Below are positions 13,460 to 25,805 of a stretch of DNA of 64,000 nt, one piece after another (position 1 is the stretch's first letter; each line of letters begins with the position of its first letter). The notes below the pieces were generated by a model, which saw only the letters and a list, made by a program, of their open reading frames with translations, searched no databases and was not told the origin of the DNA. A program made the position numbers and the translations under genes. This DNA comes from Dama dama (taxonomy: Eukaryota > Chordata > Mammalia > Artiodactyla > Cervidae): the NCBI RefSeq assembly GCF_033118175.1, contig NC_083701.1:54821001-54885000 (forward strand), in the 5' to 3' direction.

Positions 13460-13990
13460 TTTTTTTTGGCTTTAATTCTGCATTTTAAAAATCATTAACT
13501 ATATGCACATTATCTACAGCAGCTCTCTAGAATTATTTCATCTTGCATCACTGAAACTCTACATCCATCAACAGCAATTCCTTGTTTCCCCCTCCCAACA
13601 GTCCCTGGCAACCAACCACCATTCTACTTTCTGTTCCTATGAGTTTATGTTGGATACTTCATAGAAGTAGAATTATACAACATTTGTCCTTTTGTGGCTG
13701 GCTTATTTCACTTAGCATAATGTTCTCAAATTTCATCCATGTTGTAGCGTGTGGCAGGATTTCCTTTTTTTTTAATTTTTTTTTTTAGGATTTCCTTTTT
13801 TAAGGCTGAATAACATTCAGCAAATTCACATACAAATATATTTTATTTTCATTGTATATATAATATACATATTTTTATTGTATATATATCTATGTAATAT
13901 ATATACACAACATTTTCTTTATCCATTCATTCATCAGTAGATGTTTAAGTTACTTCTACATTTGCATGGTGGATCCAAATTTGGATTTGT
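13460..13990 (-). mobile_element. L1 ORF2 end and 3' UTR, antisense
   Basis: The reversed L1 tail begins after a T-run. It includes CAACCAACCACCATTCTACT, GGCTTATTTCACTTAGCATA and CTTTATCCATTCATTCATCA, all standard L1 3'-terminal text in reverse. AT-rich expansions near 13765-13910 disrupt it. Confidence 0.7.
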
Positions 13991-14219
13991 GGATTGTGCT
14001 GCAGTGAGCACCAGTAACCAAATATCTCTTCGGCATCTTTTTGCAACATTTTTGGGGACCAATTTAGCCATTCTTGAACCACTATATGATGTGTCGCCCC
14101 TGAATGAAATGCATGGATCACTTTCCTCCAGCCCACATGCATCAAGTACCAGCTATCTCCCAGGCTCTGGAGACACAGAGGAGAACAGTAATACAAGTTG
14201 ACATTGCTGTGATGCTGTG

Positions 14220-14300
14220 GACCCTTTTAAGAACCTTGGGAGGTAGGTAATATTATTGTCACTCAGAGAGAATGCAGAGGCACACAGTTAACTGGCAAAA
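14220..14300 (-). mobile_element. MIR-like fragment, antisense
   Basis: GGGAGGTAGGTAATATTATT followed by a GAGGCACACAGTTAACTGGC block resembles the reversed MIR core; short and degraded. Confidence 0.45.
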
Positions 14301-14704
14301 AGATAAATGGGTTTAGTCTCAGGCAGTTTGGCCCCAGAGACTATGCTTGTAACCCTCACACTGAAAAATCTCTTGGCAAGACTGGGCTGACAGACAAGGA
14401 AATGACTATATTCAACCATGCGGGAACTGAAGTTGTGTAGATGCTCAAAGAATTTGCTTTGGAAATAAGGAGCAAAAACCACTGAACTTTTTGAAGTTGG
14501 GCAGGATTTTTCCAGGGGCAGAGAGGTTTAGGTTAAATCCTGACAGGTGAGCAGGCGGAACAAGTCAACACAGGCACACTTAAGGCCCCTTCCAGGTAAA
14601 ATAAAATCTAGGTGTGTTTTTTCACGTCTGTTTTGTACATATACCTGTATTCAATCCCTGCTGTTCAATTTGTGTGCCAGACTTGACTGTGTAAGTATTC
14701 TATG

Positions 14705-14850
14705 TATTATCTTATTAATCCCAAACCCTTGTCACTGAAGGGCAAAGTATAATAATCTTCATTTTACAGGTGAGGAAACCAGTTCAGAGAGGTGAGGAAA
14801 CCAGTTCAGAAAGGTGACATATGGTGCCCAAGAACATCCAGCAAAGTCAA
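14705..14850 (-). mobile_element. MIR SINE, antisense, with internal duplication
   Basis: CATTTTACAGGTGAGGAAAC is the reversed MIR core. A 22-bp block at 14768-14789 is repeated almost exactly at 14790-14811. Confidence 0.65.
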
Positions 14851-15119
14851 CTTCAGGGTGTTGGACTCAAGCTGGTTCTCCTGACACTGCAAAATAAAAA
14901 GGGAGGACAGATGAGGTAGAAGTCAAGCTCTTCACCCTGGGAGACCTCTGAGGGTGCAATTGCCTAGGCAAAGGTGTGGTGTGAGCTGGTCCAGCTTGGT
15001 CCACTGACTGATAAACCTGCCTGGAGTACACAGCAGAAAAGGAAAGGTTAAGAACAAGGGCAAGATAGCAAGCTCTTTCTTTAAAGAGAAGAAAGCCCGG
15101 CCTTCCCCTCCCCCTGCCT

Positions 15120-15330
15120 GGCACTTCGGCGGTGGTTGGAGCGGGTGTTTGGTTGCCTCGCAGCCACTGTTCTCTCTGGTCTAAGGTTGCAGCACAAGGC
15201 TCCGTTCACCTGACACTATTGAAAAGCGGAGCGAGTGAAACAGTGGCTCCGCTGTAGCGGGGGTCTCTGTTTCCTGCTGCGTTCTGCCGTGCACTTGGCG
15301 TTCTGAAAGCACTTGTAGACGGACTGCCAA
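15120..15330. other. Isolated GC/CpG-rich patch in intergenic DNA
   Basis: CpG dinucleotides such as those in CTTCGGCGGTGG, AAAGCGGAGCGAG and GCTGTAGCGGGG cluster here, unlike the surrounding AT-rich DNA. It is followed by long T-runs. I recognise no gene; it could be a small CpG-island promoter or enhancer. Confidence 0.4.
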
Positions 15331-15442
15331 AATGCCAGCTTTTTTTTTTTAAATCCAAGGTAGGGTCAGATTTTCTCTCCATCCACCCTCCTCCCCCTCT
15401 CCCAAGGTGGTAATCGCATCACAGGGAAACCCGAGCTCGTGG

Positions 15443-15490
15443 TTTTTTTTTTTTTTTTTTTTTTTTAATTTTTTTACTTTTTTTTTTTTT
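15443..15490. repeat. Poly-T cluster
   Basis: Twenty-four T, then AA, seven T, AC and about thirteen T. It could be reversed poly-A tails or simple sequence. Confidence 0.9.
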
Positions 15491-16534
15491 GCCGCTTGTT
15501 CCTATTTGCCTGGAAAATACATTTGCTGGAGAAGAGTCCAGGAGGAACTGCCTCCTGATTTATTGCTCTTTCCCTGTGAAGTTTTCTCTTCTGAGAATCC
15601 TATTGTGTCAGAACTGGGATGGGATTTAGGTCTTATTCCGAAGGGATTGAGTCTTGGTAATGAGATTAATAAAGAGTATATTCTGGTCTTTCAAGCGCTG
15701 TGATGTGGCAACTTACTAAGGAGAACAGAGAAAAAGGGATGGTTTGTTAAATTGCTTTGCTGTTCCTGTAGACCTTTAAATACTGCCCTGATGCCCTGAT
15801 GGGCAGACCCAGGTTGGAGGCTGTCTCACTGGTCCTCCCCAGAGCTCTATACCACAGTCTTAATTTCCTCATTCCCTCCCACACATCAAGGCAAAATGCC
15901 TTTGGCAAGGGGATGGGAAGAGAAATGAGTGTGTTTTGCCTTCAGTTCAAACATCCTTAATGATACAGGTTCTCCATAAATGTGTGTTAAATGAGTGAGT
16001 TGGGATTTAGAAAAGAGTGGGTCATGGTGGAAATGGGGGCAACAATCGCAGAGAGTGAAGAGAAGTGTGGTCCATAGTGGAAAGACAGAGCTGGTGTTCT
16101 AACCTCCTATGCTTTCTCTACTATCAGAATGCTTTACAGTCCTGGCATGAGAAATCCAAATATGCTCAATATGTTCACATAGAAGAGGACTTTTCTCTGT
16201 GAAAAAAAAAAGGGAGTATTTTTAGTAGAACTTATATCTGTTTTAACTTTGGGTTCGAAGAGCGACTCACACGCAATGATATTTTCTCTTTTGTGAAACA
16301 ATCACGTAGTTAAGTACGTCACCAATGGCTCCAGGATGGGTTTCTTTTTGTAATTACCCCAAAGGATTTGAAGGGAAAGGGTTTATTTTGTTTCTTTTTA
16401 AAAATCATTTCTCAAGTCCAGAAACCATACTTTGGTAGACATGGAAGAAAGGATATTTTTGATAAATATACAGGAAGATAAAACAAGGATTACCCTGATT
16501 TAATTATGAAAATAATCCAATTGCTTTGTGATTT

Positions 16535-16945
16535 TTAAAAACCACTTTATTGATACATAATTTACAGCCCATAAAATTCACTGTTTACGTAAAAAAATTC
16601 AGTGGATTTTAGTTTACTTACAGAGTTGCTACTATCACCATAATCTAAATTTTTAACATCTTCAATCCCTAAATAGAAACTCTGTACCCAGCAACACTCT
16701 TCATTCCTTTCAGCTCCCAGCCCTAGGCAACCACTATTCTATCGATTTGTCTCTCTGGTTTTGTCACCTTTGGACTTTTCATAAAAGTGGAATTATCTAA
16801 TATGTGGTCTTTTATGTGACTTCTTTCACTTTGCATAAGATTTTCAAGGTTTATCTGAACAATGTTGTAGCTGGTATCAGTATTTCACCCCTTATTATGG
16901 CTGAATAATGTTATGTTGTGTGGCTATACCATATTAATTAATTTG
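16535..16945 (-). mobile_element. Old L1 3' end, antisense
   Basis: ACCACTTTATTGATACATAA, CAGCCCTAGGCAACCACTAT and TATGGCTGAATAATGTTATG follow reversed L1 3' sequence. Confidence 0.65.
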
Positions 16946-16959
16946 TTTTTACTTTTGAA

Positions 16960-17390
16960 AGTGATTTATTAAAAAATTTTATTTATATTGGAATGTAGTT
17001 GATTTACAATATTGTATTAGTTTCAGGTGTATAGCAAAGTGATTTATTTATACATATACAGGTATCTGGGCTCCCCAGGTAGTTCAATGGTAAAAGAATC
17101 TGCCTGCCAATGCAGGAGACACAGGAGACATGGGTTCGATCCCTGGGTCAGAAAGATCCATTGGAGGAGGCAATGGCAACCGAGTCCAATATTCTTGCCT
17201 GGGAAATCTGACAGACAGAGGAGCTTGGCTGGCTACAGTCTATGGGGTTGCAAAAATTCAGACACGACTAAGCATGCTTGCACATACAAGTATCTATTCT
17301 TTTTCAGATTCTTTTCCCATATAGGTTATTACAGAGTACTGAGTACAGTTCCCTGTGTTATACGTAGGTCCTTGTTGATTGTCTGAAAAT
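16960..17390 (-). mobile_element. Ruminant L1 3' end, antisense, split by Bov-tA
   Basis: GGAATGTAGTTGATTTACAA and TAGTTTCAGGTGTATAGCAA precede the SINE. CTTTTCCCATATAGGTTATT and GTAGGTCCTTGTTGATTGTC follow it. The two halves join into one reversed L1 3' end. Confidence 0.8.
17068..17281 (+). mobile_element. Bov-tA SINE nested in L1, with target-site duplication
   Basis: The SINE body starts GGGCTCCCCAGGTAGTTCAA. Its flanks are ACATATACAGGTATCT (17052-17067) and ACATACAAGTATCT (17282-17295), an imperfect duplication of the L1 target. The SINE is therefore younger than the L1. Confidence 0.92.
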
Positions 17391-17629
17391 AATCCAATTT
17401 CTTTTAAATGACAAAATACAAAGTTATAAACAGTTGGGATCATAATTTCTGAATGTGTGAGGTAATTATGTACATTCTTAGTGGAGTTGGATTTAACTCC
17501 TGAATTCTAATTTACTTGTGGTAGAGTGTTATTTTTCAACCTTTTACTAAGTTGGGGATGAGACTAATTTGAAACACAGTTGTACCTAAATAGTTCCATA
17601 GAGGGGGGGAAAAGAGATTAAAATGCTGC

Positions 17630-17950
17630 CAGTTCACTGTGTGACATCACTTATATGTGGAATCTACAAAATACAACAAACTAGTGAATATAACAAAAAG
17701 AAATAGATTCTCAGATGCAGAGAACAATCTATGGTTGCCAGTGGGGAGGGACTATAAGGGCAGTGGAGTAGGAGGTACAAAGTATTATGCATAAATAAGC
17801 TACAAGGATATATTGTACAGCACAAGGAATGTAGCCAGTATGTTATAATAACTATAAGAGGAGTATGACCTTTTAAAATTGTGAATCACCATATTGTATA
17901 CTTATAACTTCTATAATATTGTATATCAACAATAACGTCAGAAAAAAAAA
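17630..17950 (+). mobile_element. L1 3' end, sense
   Basis: ACTTATATGTGGAATCTACA, TTGCCAGTGGGGAGGGAC and TTATAATAACTATAAGAGGA, ending in an A-run, match the sense 3' end of ruminant L1. Confidence 0.75.
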
Positions 17951-17959
17951 GAGAGAGAA

Positions 17960-19690
17960 GAATCTGAAAAAAGAATCAATGGTGAGACCTTGCTCCACAT
18001 TGCTCATAATGACTCTTGAAGCTAAAGAAAATGGGTTCTACTTGAATAGGTCGAGGCCTAGAGGAGCATAAATTGGATTCAGAATCCTAGTGGACTTCAC
18101 TGGATAGCAACACATGCTTAGAAGATTTCCTGGTGAGATCCTGAGACCCTAAAAGAGCTCCAGTGGTCAAGGGCAATGTCTCTCCTGTTCATAGCTCTAT
18201 TCAACCTAATAAAGACTTGTTACTCAGTAAGTACTCGGTAAATAATTACTGAGTTGGCTGAATGAAATTAAATGGAAATGGAAATCTGAGACTTTTTTGG
18301 GCTAAGAGCTGCTGATTCAGCAGTGGATAGTACAAAGCTCCTACCCCTACGATGCTTCTGTTTTCACACAGCAGTGTCGGTTGTCATCACAATCATTCCA
18401 CAGGAAATAATTTTTATTAAGAATATTGTTATTTCCAGAGTGACTTGTACCAAATCAGTTTGATTCCTTATTGATTCTCTATAGCATACAGTTAAACATT
18501 TCTAATATTTCCATTTTCATTCTTATTTAACTAACTTATTTTATTATTTTTACTGAGACCTTTTTTTTCCTGTGAGAACTTTGCAGTGAAATTTGATTCC
18601 TTGGTTAGTTTTTTTTGTCCATATAGAGTATACCAATTATGACTTAGTCTATTTGTAATTTTTGGACTTCCTTTTGATTCCTGTTTTTTAATAAGTCTAA
18701 GTTTCCCAGGTCAAATTGAAGACCTCACAATGTAGCTGTTGCCAATCTTACTTTATGTTGATTGGTTCTACCATTTGTTATAAATGAGATAAGAGATCGC
18801 TAGTGTGTGTTTATGTCCCTACTAACTCTTGACATTCTGCAGGATGACTCTACTGTCTGGAATTAGTCTCCCGCGTTGTAAACACATTTCCTCTGATCAC
18901 TTTGCATATTCTGTTCTCTCTGTCAGCGGAACAGAGCGTCACCAAGTCCTGTTTCATCTCTAACTTTATCTCCTCCAGTGACACTTGAGGCATTGTGAGT
19001 TTCAGCCAAATGGACTTCCCACTCAATGTTGCTTTAACTTCTTTGTTCTTTCCAACTTGAGAGGTTTTGCTTATGTAAATTTTACCAAACTCTTTACGTC
19101 TGTGAAGGATGTTTCCGAATCTTCCAATCAAAGGTAGAACTTTTTACTTCTTTGATGGCACAGATATTATGTTATTAGGCTATGTTACATTATATATTAG
19201 GATATGTATAATACATATACACCATGACATATAACGACCTTGTCTTATTTTCCATAGTTATCTTGAAATTCCTTGAAGGCAGTGTTTGTGCCTTATTTAT
19301 AGCTATGTTATCTAGGATTACTTAGAAAACCAAACTGAATCCCTCTTTGAACCCCTATCACAGTTGGCTGGAGGGATAATCAGTCTCATTCTTGTTGCTT
19401 CCCCTCCCATTGTAAGTCCACACTGCTACTATTGAGACAGCTTAATCCAAGCTGGAATGGTCCTTTCATTTTTTGTAGCTGTGTACCATCTGTACCATAC
19501 GTGGGGGTGGGAAACTTAGGCTTGGAGATTCCTGGGCCTAGGTTCCTTGGTAACTCATACAGACAAATCTCTGAGGCTTTGTCAGCTCCGGAGTACTCCC
19601 CTGAGATGGTCCTGTGTCCTCATCCTTTTTTTTTTTCTGTAGAATACACATTTCTCCATTCTACCCATTTAATATAAGCTCCTCAGTAAG
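17960..19690. other. Intergenic, no gene identified
   Basis: AT-rich. A 93-codon frame on the minus strand (18850-19131) has no domain I recognise and no coding context. No clear transposon was found. Confidence 0.45.
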
Positions 19691-19700
19691 TTTTTCCCAA

Positions 19701-19911
19701 GGGGCTTCCCTGGGGCTCCGTGGTAAAGAATCCGCTTGCCAGTTCAGGAGATGCAGGTTTAATCCCTGGCTGGTAAGATCCCCTGGAGAAGGAAATGCAA
19801 CCCACTCCAGTATTCTTGCCTGGGAAATCCCATGGACAGAGGAGCCTGGAGGGCTACAGTCCACGGGGTTGCAGGAATCAGATGTGACCTAGCTAGTGAC
19901 TAAACAACAAC
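19701..19911 (+). mobile_element. Bov-tA SINE with 13-bp target-site duplication
   Basis: The body begins GGGGCTTCCCTGGGGCTC. The flanks AAGTTTTTCCCAA (19688-19700) and AAGTTTTTTCCAA (19912-19924) are near-identical. Confidence 0.93.
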
Positions 19912-19929
19912 AAGTTTTTTCCAAAAGAC

Positions 19930-21245
19930 AAAAACAAAAAGCCATCTTCCTTAAGTGGCTTCTGCCTTCTTAGCAAAATTCTCTGCATCTCAGAATTACT
20001 AAGAGCCTGGTTACTTGCTTGGAATGAAAGGGGAAGGGAAAAACATAAAGGATAAAAATATTTAATATTTTAGGGGAAAATCCTTCCACATTAACAAGCT
20101 GAAAGGCTGGCTCAGAGATGTGAACCTGAATAAAAATAAAGGACTTAATCTGAATCAGGGTCATAGTCAGTTGTTCAACAAACCTGACTCAGGAGACCAG
20201 TCAAATCTCAGCCATAGGAAACAGGAGAAAATAAGTATTGGCAGGTGAGCTGCTGGGGATTTGGTTACTAGAAAGAGTTAGAAATGTCAACAAGAAGAGA
20301 AGAAGCATCAGAAAGAGAGAGGAGGGCATTGGGACTCAGGGTTAGGATACTGGCCTTAAGGAGGACCCATGGGTGCCAGGCAGGACCCTAGCTCTGGAGA
20401 GGTGGGCATTGGGTCAGGAAGTCACAACAGGGTGTTCAATAAGGAAAAACACAACTAGGACCAAATCACCAGACAGGGATTCAAAGGTTAACCATGTCCA
20501 GAAACAAAGCTGACTTCATGCTGGGTTGCTGAGTCATTGAGCTAGGTGATTATGGTTCCAGAATTTGCCCTCTAAAAGGAGAGAGGAAGATAGAGGGTGG
20601 GCTAAGTTTCAGCCTGCTATAGAAATATGAGTTGCCCAAGGGATGGAGAATGAGGGATGGGAAAGAATGGAGAGTGAGTCAGGCAGGCCATTAAACCAGG
20701 GTTTCATGCAGTGTTTGGAAAAGACACTGGCATAAAAATTAGTCTTCACACACTTCCCCACACATGGATGCTGTCAACACGTTTAAACATGTTGACCAAA
20801 ATAAAAATGGCCTGCTTTTTAAAAATTACCACTTTTTACATTTATTACATTTCCTTCTCAAAAATCTCCCATTGCCACAATTCCAAGGTAGAGAATGTCT
20901 CATATGTTGAAAAATATAGTGACAGTATTGTTCTGATAATGACTGTTTAGTGAAGACTCCAGAAGGAATAGCACATTTTCTGGGAGGATCAGAGAACACA
21001 TCATGGATGATTGCCAGTTTGTGAACCATTAGTCAGGAAACACTTGTGTCAAGGTAACTCTAAGACCTTCAGTTGGGCAACCACTATAATTGATGCAGTG
21101 AAGGCAGTTGAATGTTATTCACTGACTTCATAAGCAAATATGTCCAATCTCTTTCCACTTTAATCTGTACCACATTCTGCAACCACAAAAAGTTTTCTCA
21201 ATCTATTAGTTAAACACATTCTTTCTCTTGCTTCAAAACTTTCCA
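19930..21245. other. Intergenic, nothing recognised
   Basis: No gene, RNA or clearly assignable repeat seen. Confidence 0.45.
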
Positions 21246-21258
21246 TAGATCCTTAATA

Positions 21259-21482
21259 CACGTGCGTACCAAGTCACTTCAGTCATGTCCAACTCTTTGT
21301 GACCCCATGGCCTGTAGCCTACCAGGCTCCTCTGTCCATGGGATTCTCCAGACAAGAAAACTGGAGTGGGTTGCCATGCCCTCCTCCAAGGGATCTTCCT
21401 GACCCAGGGATCAAATGCATGTCTCCTGCGGCTCCTGCATTGCAGGTAGATTCTTTACCGCTGAGTCACCAGGGGATGCCCA
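21259..21482 (-). mobile_element. Bov-tA SINE, antisense, with target-site duplication
   Basis: Reversed Bov-tA with its head at the right end (CTGAGTCACCAGGGGATGCC). ATCCTTAATA occurs at 21249-21258 and 21483-21492. Confidence 0.92.
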
Positions 21483-21877
21483 ATCCTTAATATGTTCCAT
21501 GTCAATTCCAAAGCCTTCACAAAGATCTCCACAACTTGCATTCACTCCATCTATTCAGTGTTCTCTCATTGTTCCCAGGCATAGTCTTTCCTTAATCTCT
21601 TCTCTGAATATGTCAGGTTAATCAGGCAAATCTGCCCTCCACTTCTGAGCATGCTGTTCCTTCCACTGCAGTCAACTTCTGTCTTCTTTGGGATAACCAG
21701 GTCCTGACATCTTTCAAGATTAAGCACTTGTTTCACTTCCTCCATGAAGCCATTTCCAAGAATTTTCTCTGTTCTTTCAATTCTCAATATTGCAGAAATA
21801 AATAGTCATCTACTTACATCAACTCTACTTTTCTTTTTTTCTTTTTCTTTTTTTTATAGAATCCCAGTTTTGTTCTG

Positions 21878-22007
21878 TGGAGAAGGGAGTGGCAGCCCAC
21901 TCCAGTATTCTTGCCTGGAAAATCCCGTGGCCAGATGAGCATGGGGGAATACAGTCTATAGCATCACAAACAGTCAGACATGACTGAATGACTGAGCACG
22001 CAAGCAA
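21878..22007 (+). mobile_element. 5'-truncated Bov-tA/Bov-A unit with target-site duplication
   Basis: Only the non-tRNA body is present (GGAGAAGGGAGTGGCAGCC to GACTGAGCACGC); the tRNA head is missing. TTTTGTTCTG at 21868-21877 and 22008-22017 flanks it, so the truncation arose at insertion. Confidence 0.88.
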
Positions 22008-24061
22008 TTTTGTTCTGGATAGCTCTTTTGTGGCAAGGAGTGATAATATTCTGGCTAGTGAGACAGAAATGAATTTCCAGGAATTGCTTTCCCAATTTAG
22101 ACATGGTATCACCTTTTCCTCCTGGTGCTTCTTTCATTTTTTTTTTTCCGGCTTTATTGGGATAAAATTGACACATAACATTTTGTAAGGAAGGTATACA
22201 TATACATATAAGTGATTCTGCCATAATGTTACTTAAATCTTTTACCTCATATAGTTACCTTTTTTGTGTCTTTTTGTGTGGTAAGAACAATTAAGATCTA
22301 CTCTCTTAGCAACGTTCAAGTATACAATTATATAACATAGTCAACTATAATCATCATGCTGAACATAATTTCCATAACCAATTCATTTTATATTTGGAAA
22401 TTTGTTCCTTTGACCAGCATCTCTTTTCCTCAATCTTCCAGGCCCTGGAACCACCAATCAATTCTCAGTTACTCTAAGCTCAGCTTCTTTAGATTCTGCA
22501 TATGTGATACTGGTATATGTCCTTCTCAGACTTATTTGACTTAGCATAATGCCCTCAAGTTTTATCTATGTTGTTGCAAATGGCAAGACTTCCTTCTTTC
22601 TCATGGCTGAATAATATTCCATTGTTTATATGTACCACATTTTCTTTATTCATTCACATGAAGGTTATTTTTATCTCTTGGATATTGTGAATAAGACTGC
22701 AATGTGCATGGGAGTGCAGTATCTTTCCAGATGGTGATTTCATCTCCTTTAGCTTATACTCAGGAGTAGGATTGCTGTATCATATGGTAGTTCTAGTTTT
22801 AATTGTTTTCCCTAGTGGCCATACCAATTTACAGTTCTATCAATAATGCACCAGACTTCCCTTTTTTCCACACCTTTGCCAGCACTTGTCATTTCTTGTC
22901 TTTTGATACTAACCATTCTGACAGGTATGAAGTTTATCATTTATCACAAGTATCATCGTGATTTGCATTATCCTGATGATTAGTGATGTTGAGCATCTTT
23001 CTATGGCCATTTTTATGTCTTTCTTGGGAAAATGTCTATTCAGGTTCTTTGCCCACTTTTTAATCAAATTATAGTTTTGAGTTATATGTGTTCCCTTTCT
23101 GTTTTAAGTATTAACCACTTAACTATTTGGTTTGCAAATATTTTCTCTCATTCTTTAGGTTGCTTTTTCATTCTTTTGATTGTTTCTTTTGCTGTGCAGA
23201 AATTTTTAAGTTTAGTATAGTCCTACTTGTTTATTTTTGCTTTTGTTGTTTGTGTTTTTGGTGTCATATAAAAAAAGAATCATTACCAAGACTGATGTCA
23301 AAGAGGTTTTCCCTATGTTTTATTCTAGGAGTTTTATGGCTTCACATCTTCCATGTAGGCCTTTAATCTATTTTGAGTTAATTTCTGTGATTGGTATTAG
23401 ATAGGAGTCCATTTTCATTATTTTGTATGTGACTATCCAGTTTTCCTAGCACCATTTATTGAAGAGACTATTCTTTCCCCTCTGAAAATATTCTTGGCCC
23501 CTTTGTCAAATACTAGTTCCCTGTATATGCATAGGTTTATTTTGGGGCTCTTCACTCTGTCTCACTGATCTATGTATCTGTTTTTATGCCAATACCATGC
23601 TGTTTGGGTTACTATAGCATTGCAGCACAGTTTGAAATCAGGAAGTGCAATGCTCACAGCTTTGCTCTTTTTTCTCAAGATTGTTTAGACTATTGAGTGT
23701 CTTTTGTGGTTCCACACAAATTATAGGAAAATGACATTGAATTTTGATAGAGGGTACATTGAATCTACAGATGGTTTGGGGTAGCATGGACATTTTAACA
23801 ATATTAATGCTTTTAATCCATAAGCAAAAAAAAATCTTTGTTTTTTTCAACTTCTTTCATCAGTGTTTTATAGTTTTCAGTATATAAATCTTTCACCTCT
23901 TTGGTTAAATTTATTCTTAAGTATTTTATTGATTTCGATTCTATTGTAAATAGGGTTTTTAAAAAATTTCTTTTTCAGATAGCTCAAAGTCAATGTATAG
24001 AAACATGACTAATTTTTGTATCAGCAGCTTTACTGAATTTATTTATTAGTTCTAACAGTTT

Positions 24062-24606
24062 TTCAGTTTTATTGAAATATAATTGACAAATAATAAGATA
24101 TTTAAAGTGTACCTTGTGGTGATTTGATACGTGTATATATTGTGAAAAGATTCCTCCAATCTAGTTAAATACATCATCACCTCACATATTATTATTAATG
24201 AGAACATTTAAGTTCTACTCTTAGAACTAAATGTACTCTTAGCACATTTCAATTATATCATATAGTTTTATCAGCTAGAGTTGTCATGTTATACAGTATA
24301 TGTGTGTGTGCTTAGTCATTCAGTTGTGTCTTACTCTTTGCTACACCATGGACTATAGCCTGCCAGGCTCCTCTGTTCATGGGATTCTCCAGGCAAGAAT
24401 ACTGGAATGGGTAGCCATTCCCTATTCCAGGGGATCTTCCTGACCCAGGGATTGAACCCAAGTCTCCTGCATTGCAGGTAAACTCTTTACTGTCTGAACC
24501 TTATAAGGGGAAACCCTCATTCTTCTTATAATTGAAAGTTTGTAGTCTGCCAATCCTTCCCTATTTTCCTTATGTCCAAGCCCCTGGGACCACTTTTCTA
24601 CTCTCT
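24062..24606 (-). mobile_element. Second L1 3' UTR inserted into the first L1, antisense
   Basis: It begins TTCAGTTTTATTGAAATATA, a reversed L1 3' end, and ends at ACCACTTTTCTACTCTCTCC. AACAGTTT flanks it at 24054-24061 and 24607-24614. The host L1 ORF2 text resumes directly after the right flank. Confidence 0.8.
24307..24501 (-). mobile_element. Bov-tA SINE nested at the third level, antisense
   Basis: Reversed Bov-tA body (AGTCATTCAGTTGTGTCTTA to AACTCTTTACTGTCTGAACC) inside the second L1. No clean target-site duplication is visible. Confidence 0.88.
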
Positions 24607-25019
24607 CCAACAGTTTGTTTTTTTTTGGAGAGGGGTAAAGTCTTCAGGATTTTCCATATCATCTGCAAACAGAGGTGATATGATCTTATCATCTTATTTT
24701 TCTCTCTGGTTTGGATGTTTTCTATTTATTTTTCTTACCTACTTGCTCTGGCTGAAACTTCCAGTACCATGTTGAATAGCACTGATGAGAAGCGGCACCC
24801 TTGTCTTGTTTCTGATCTTAGGAAAAAGCCTTCAGCCTTTCAACTGTTGAATATGGTGTTAGCTGTGCTTGTCGTAAATGACCTTTATTACATTCCTTTT
24901 ACATGTAAATGTTGAGAATTCTTATCATGAAAGAATGTTGAATTTTGTCAAATGCTTTTTCTGCATCTACTGATAAATTGTATGATTTTTTTTTCTCTTT
25001 TATCTTCTGTCTAGAACTT

Positions 25020-25790
25020 GAACTATAAGTTGCAAGTGTAGCAGTCATCTCATGGTTACAAAATAACCAAATTAATTTAAAAAATGCTAAAGATGGCACA
25101 GCATAAAGAGGGAAGTAGACTGGGATGTTGGTAATATCATGGAGCTATTGCACTAGCAGCTCTACACTGCCTATCTATAGCCATATTTTTTTCTTGTGTG
25201 GCAATGTAATCCTCCATTTGGATAATTCAGAATAGGTAGTGGATGATATGTATAACTTATTGGAACACCTATCTAATATCCTCACGTACTTAATAGTCAT
25301 TGTCATAACATAAATCAATTATTTATTTCCTTTATCTCTTTATCTTTTCTAATTTTCTCTCTTCAATTAGAAATTATTTCATTGTGGATGGGTATGATTT
25401 TATATTATTTATCAATAGTTTATCACTATTCTTAGATATATTAGTGGCCTCTAGAAAATAAGTACAAATAACATCCTATGCTGATTGTATAAATCAGCCA
25501 ATAACTATATAATAATATAAACTATTCATCCAGCATAATAGGGATCATGCAAGCTGGGGGAGTTTGCATTCTGATGTAGTTTTATTGTAATACTAGAAGT
25601 CAGATTTTTGCATATGGGTTTTTAATGTGCCTGCTTAAAAATGGTCATTGAGAGTCTTTCACATATTAGATTATTACATTTCAGTATTTAATTTCATTAT
25701 ATTTCATTATTAAAGGAATGCTTATAATTTCAGTAAGCAGTGTTAAAAATAGAATAATTAGATGACAGAGTCAGGCAACCTTATATAACC
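25020..25790. other. Intergenic, AT-rich, nothing recognised
   Basis: No gene or assignable repeat seen. Confidence 0.45.
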
Positions 25791-25805
25791 TATTTAAACT
25801 ATATC

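Larger units (their letters stand above)
22140..25012 (-). mobile_element. L1 LINE 3' portion, antisense, host of nested insertions
   Basis: From the reversed 3' UTR (GGCTTTATTGGGATAAAATT) the text runs back through ORF2. It passes GGCTGAATAATATTCCATTG, the TTGCCCACTTTTTAATCAAA block and CTTGTCTTGTTTCTGATCTT to TGCTTTTTCTGCATCTACTG. A minus-strand frame at 24899-25099 still reads DAEKAFDKIQHSF, a conserved L1 ORF2 reverse-transcriptase segment. A second L1 with a SINE inside it interrupts at 24062-24606. Many frameshifts and stops make it inactive. Confidence 0.9.

Noticed and set aside
18850..19131. 93-codon minus-strand frame
   Set aside because: No recognisable domain, no splice or promoter context, and the length is within chance expectation for a 64-kb window.
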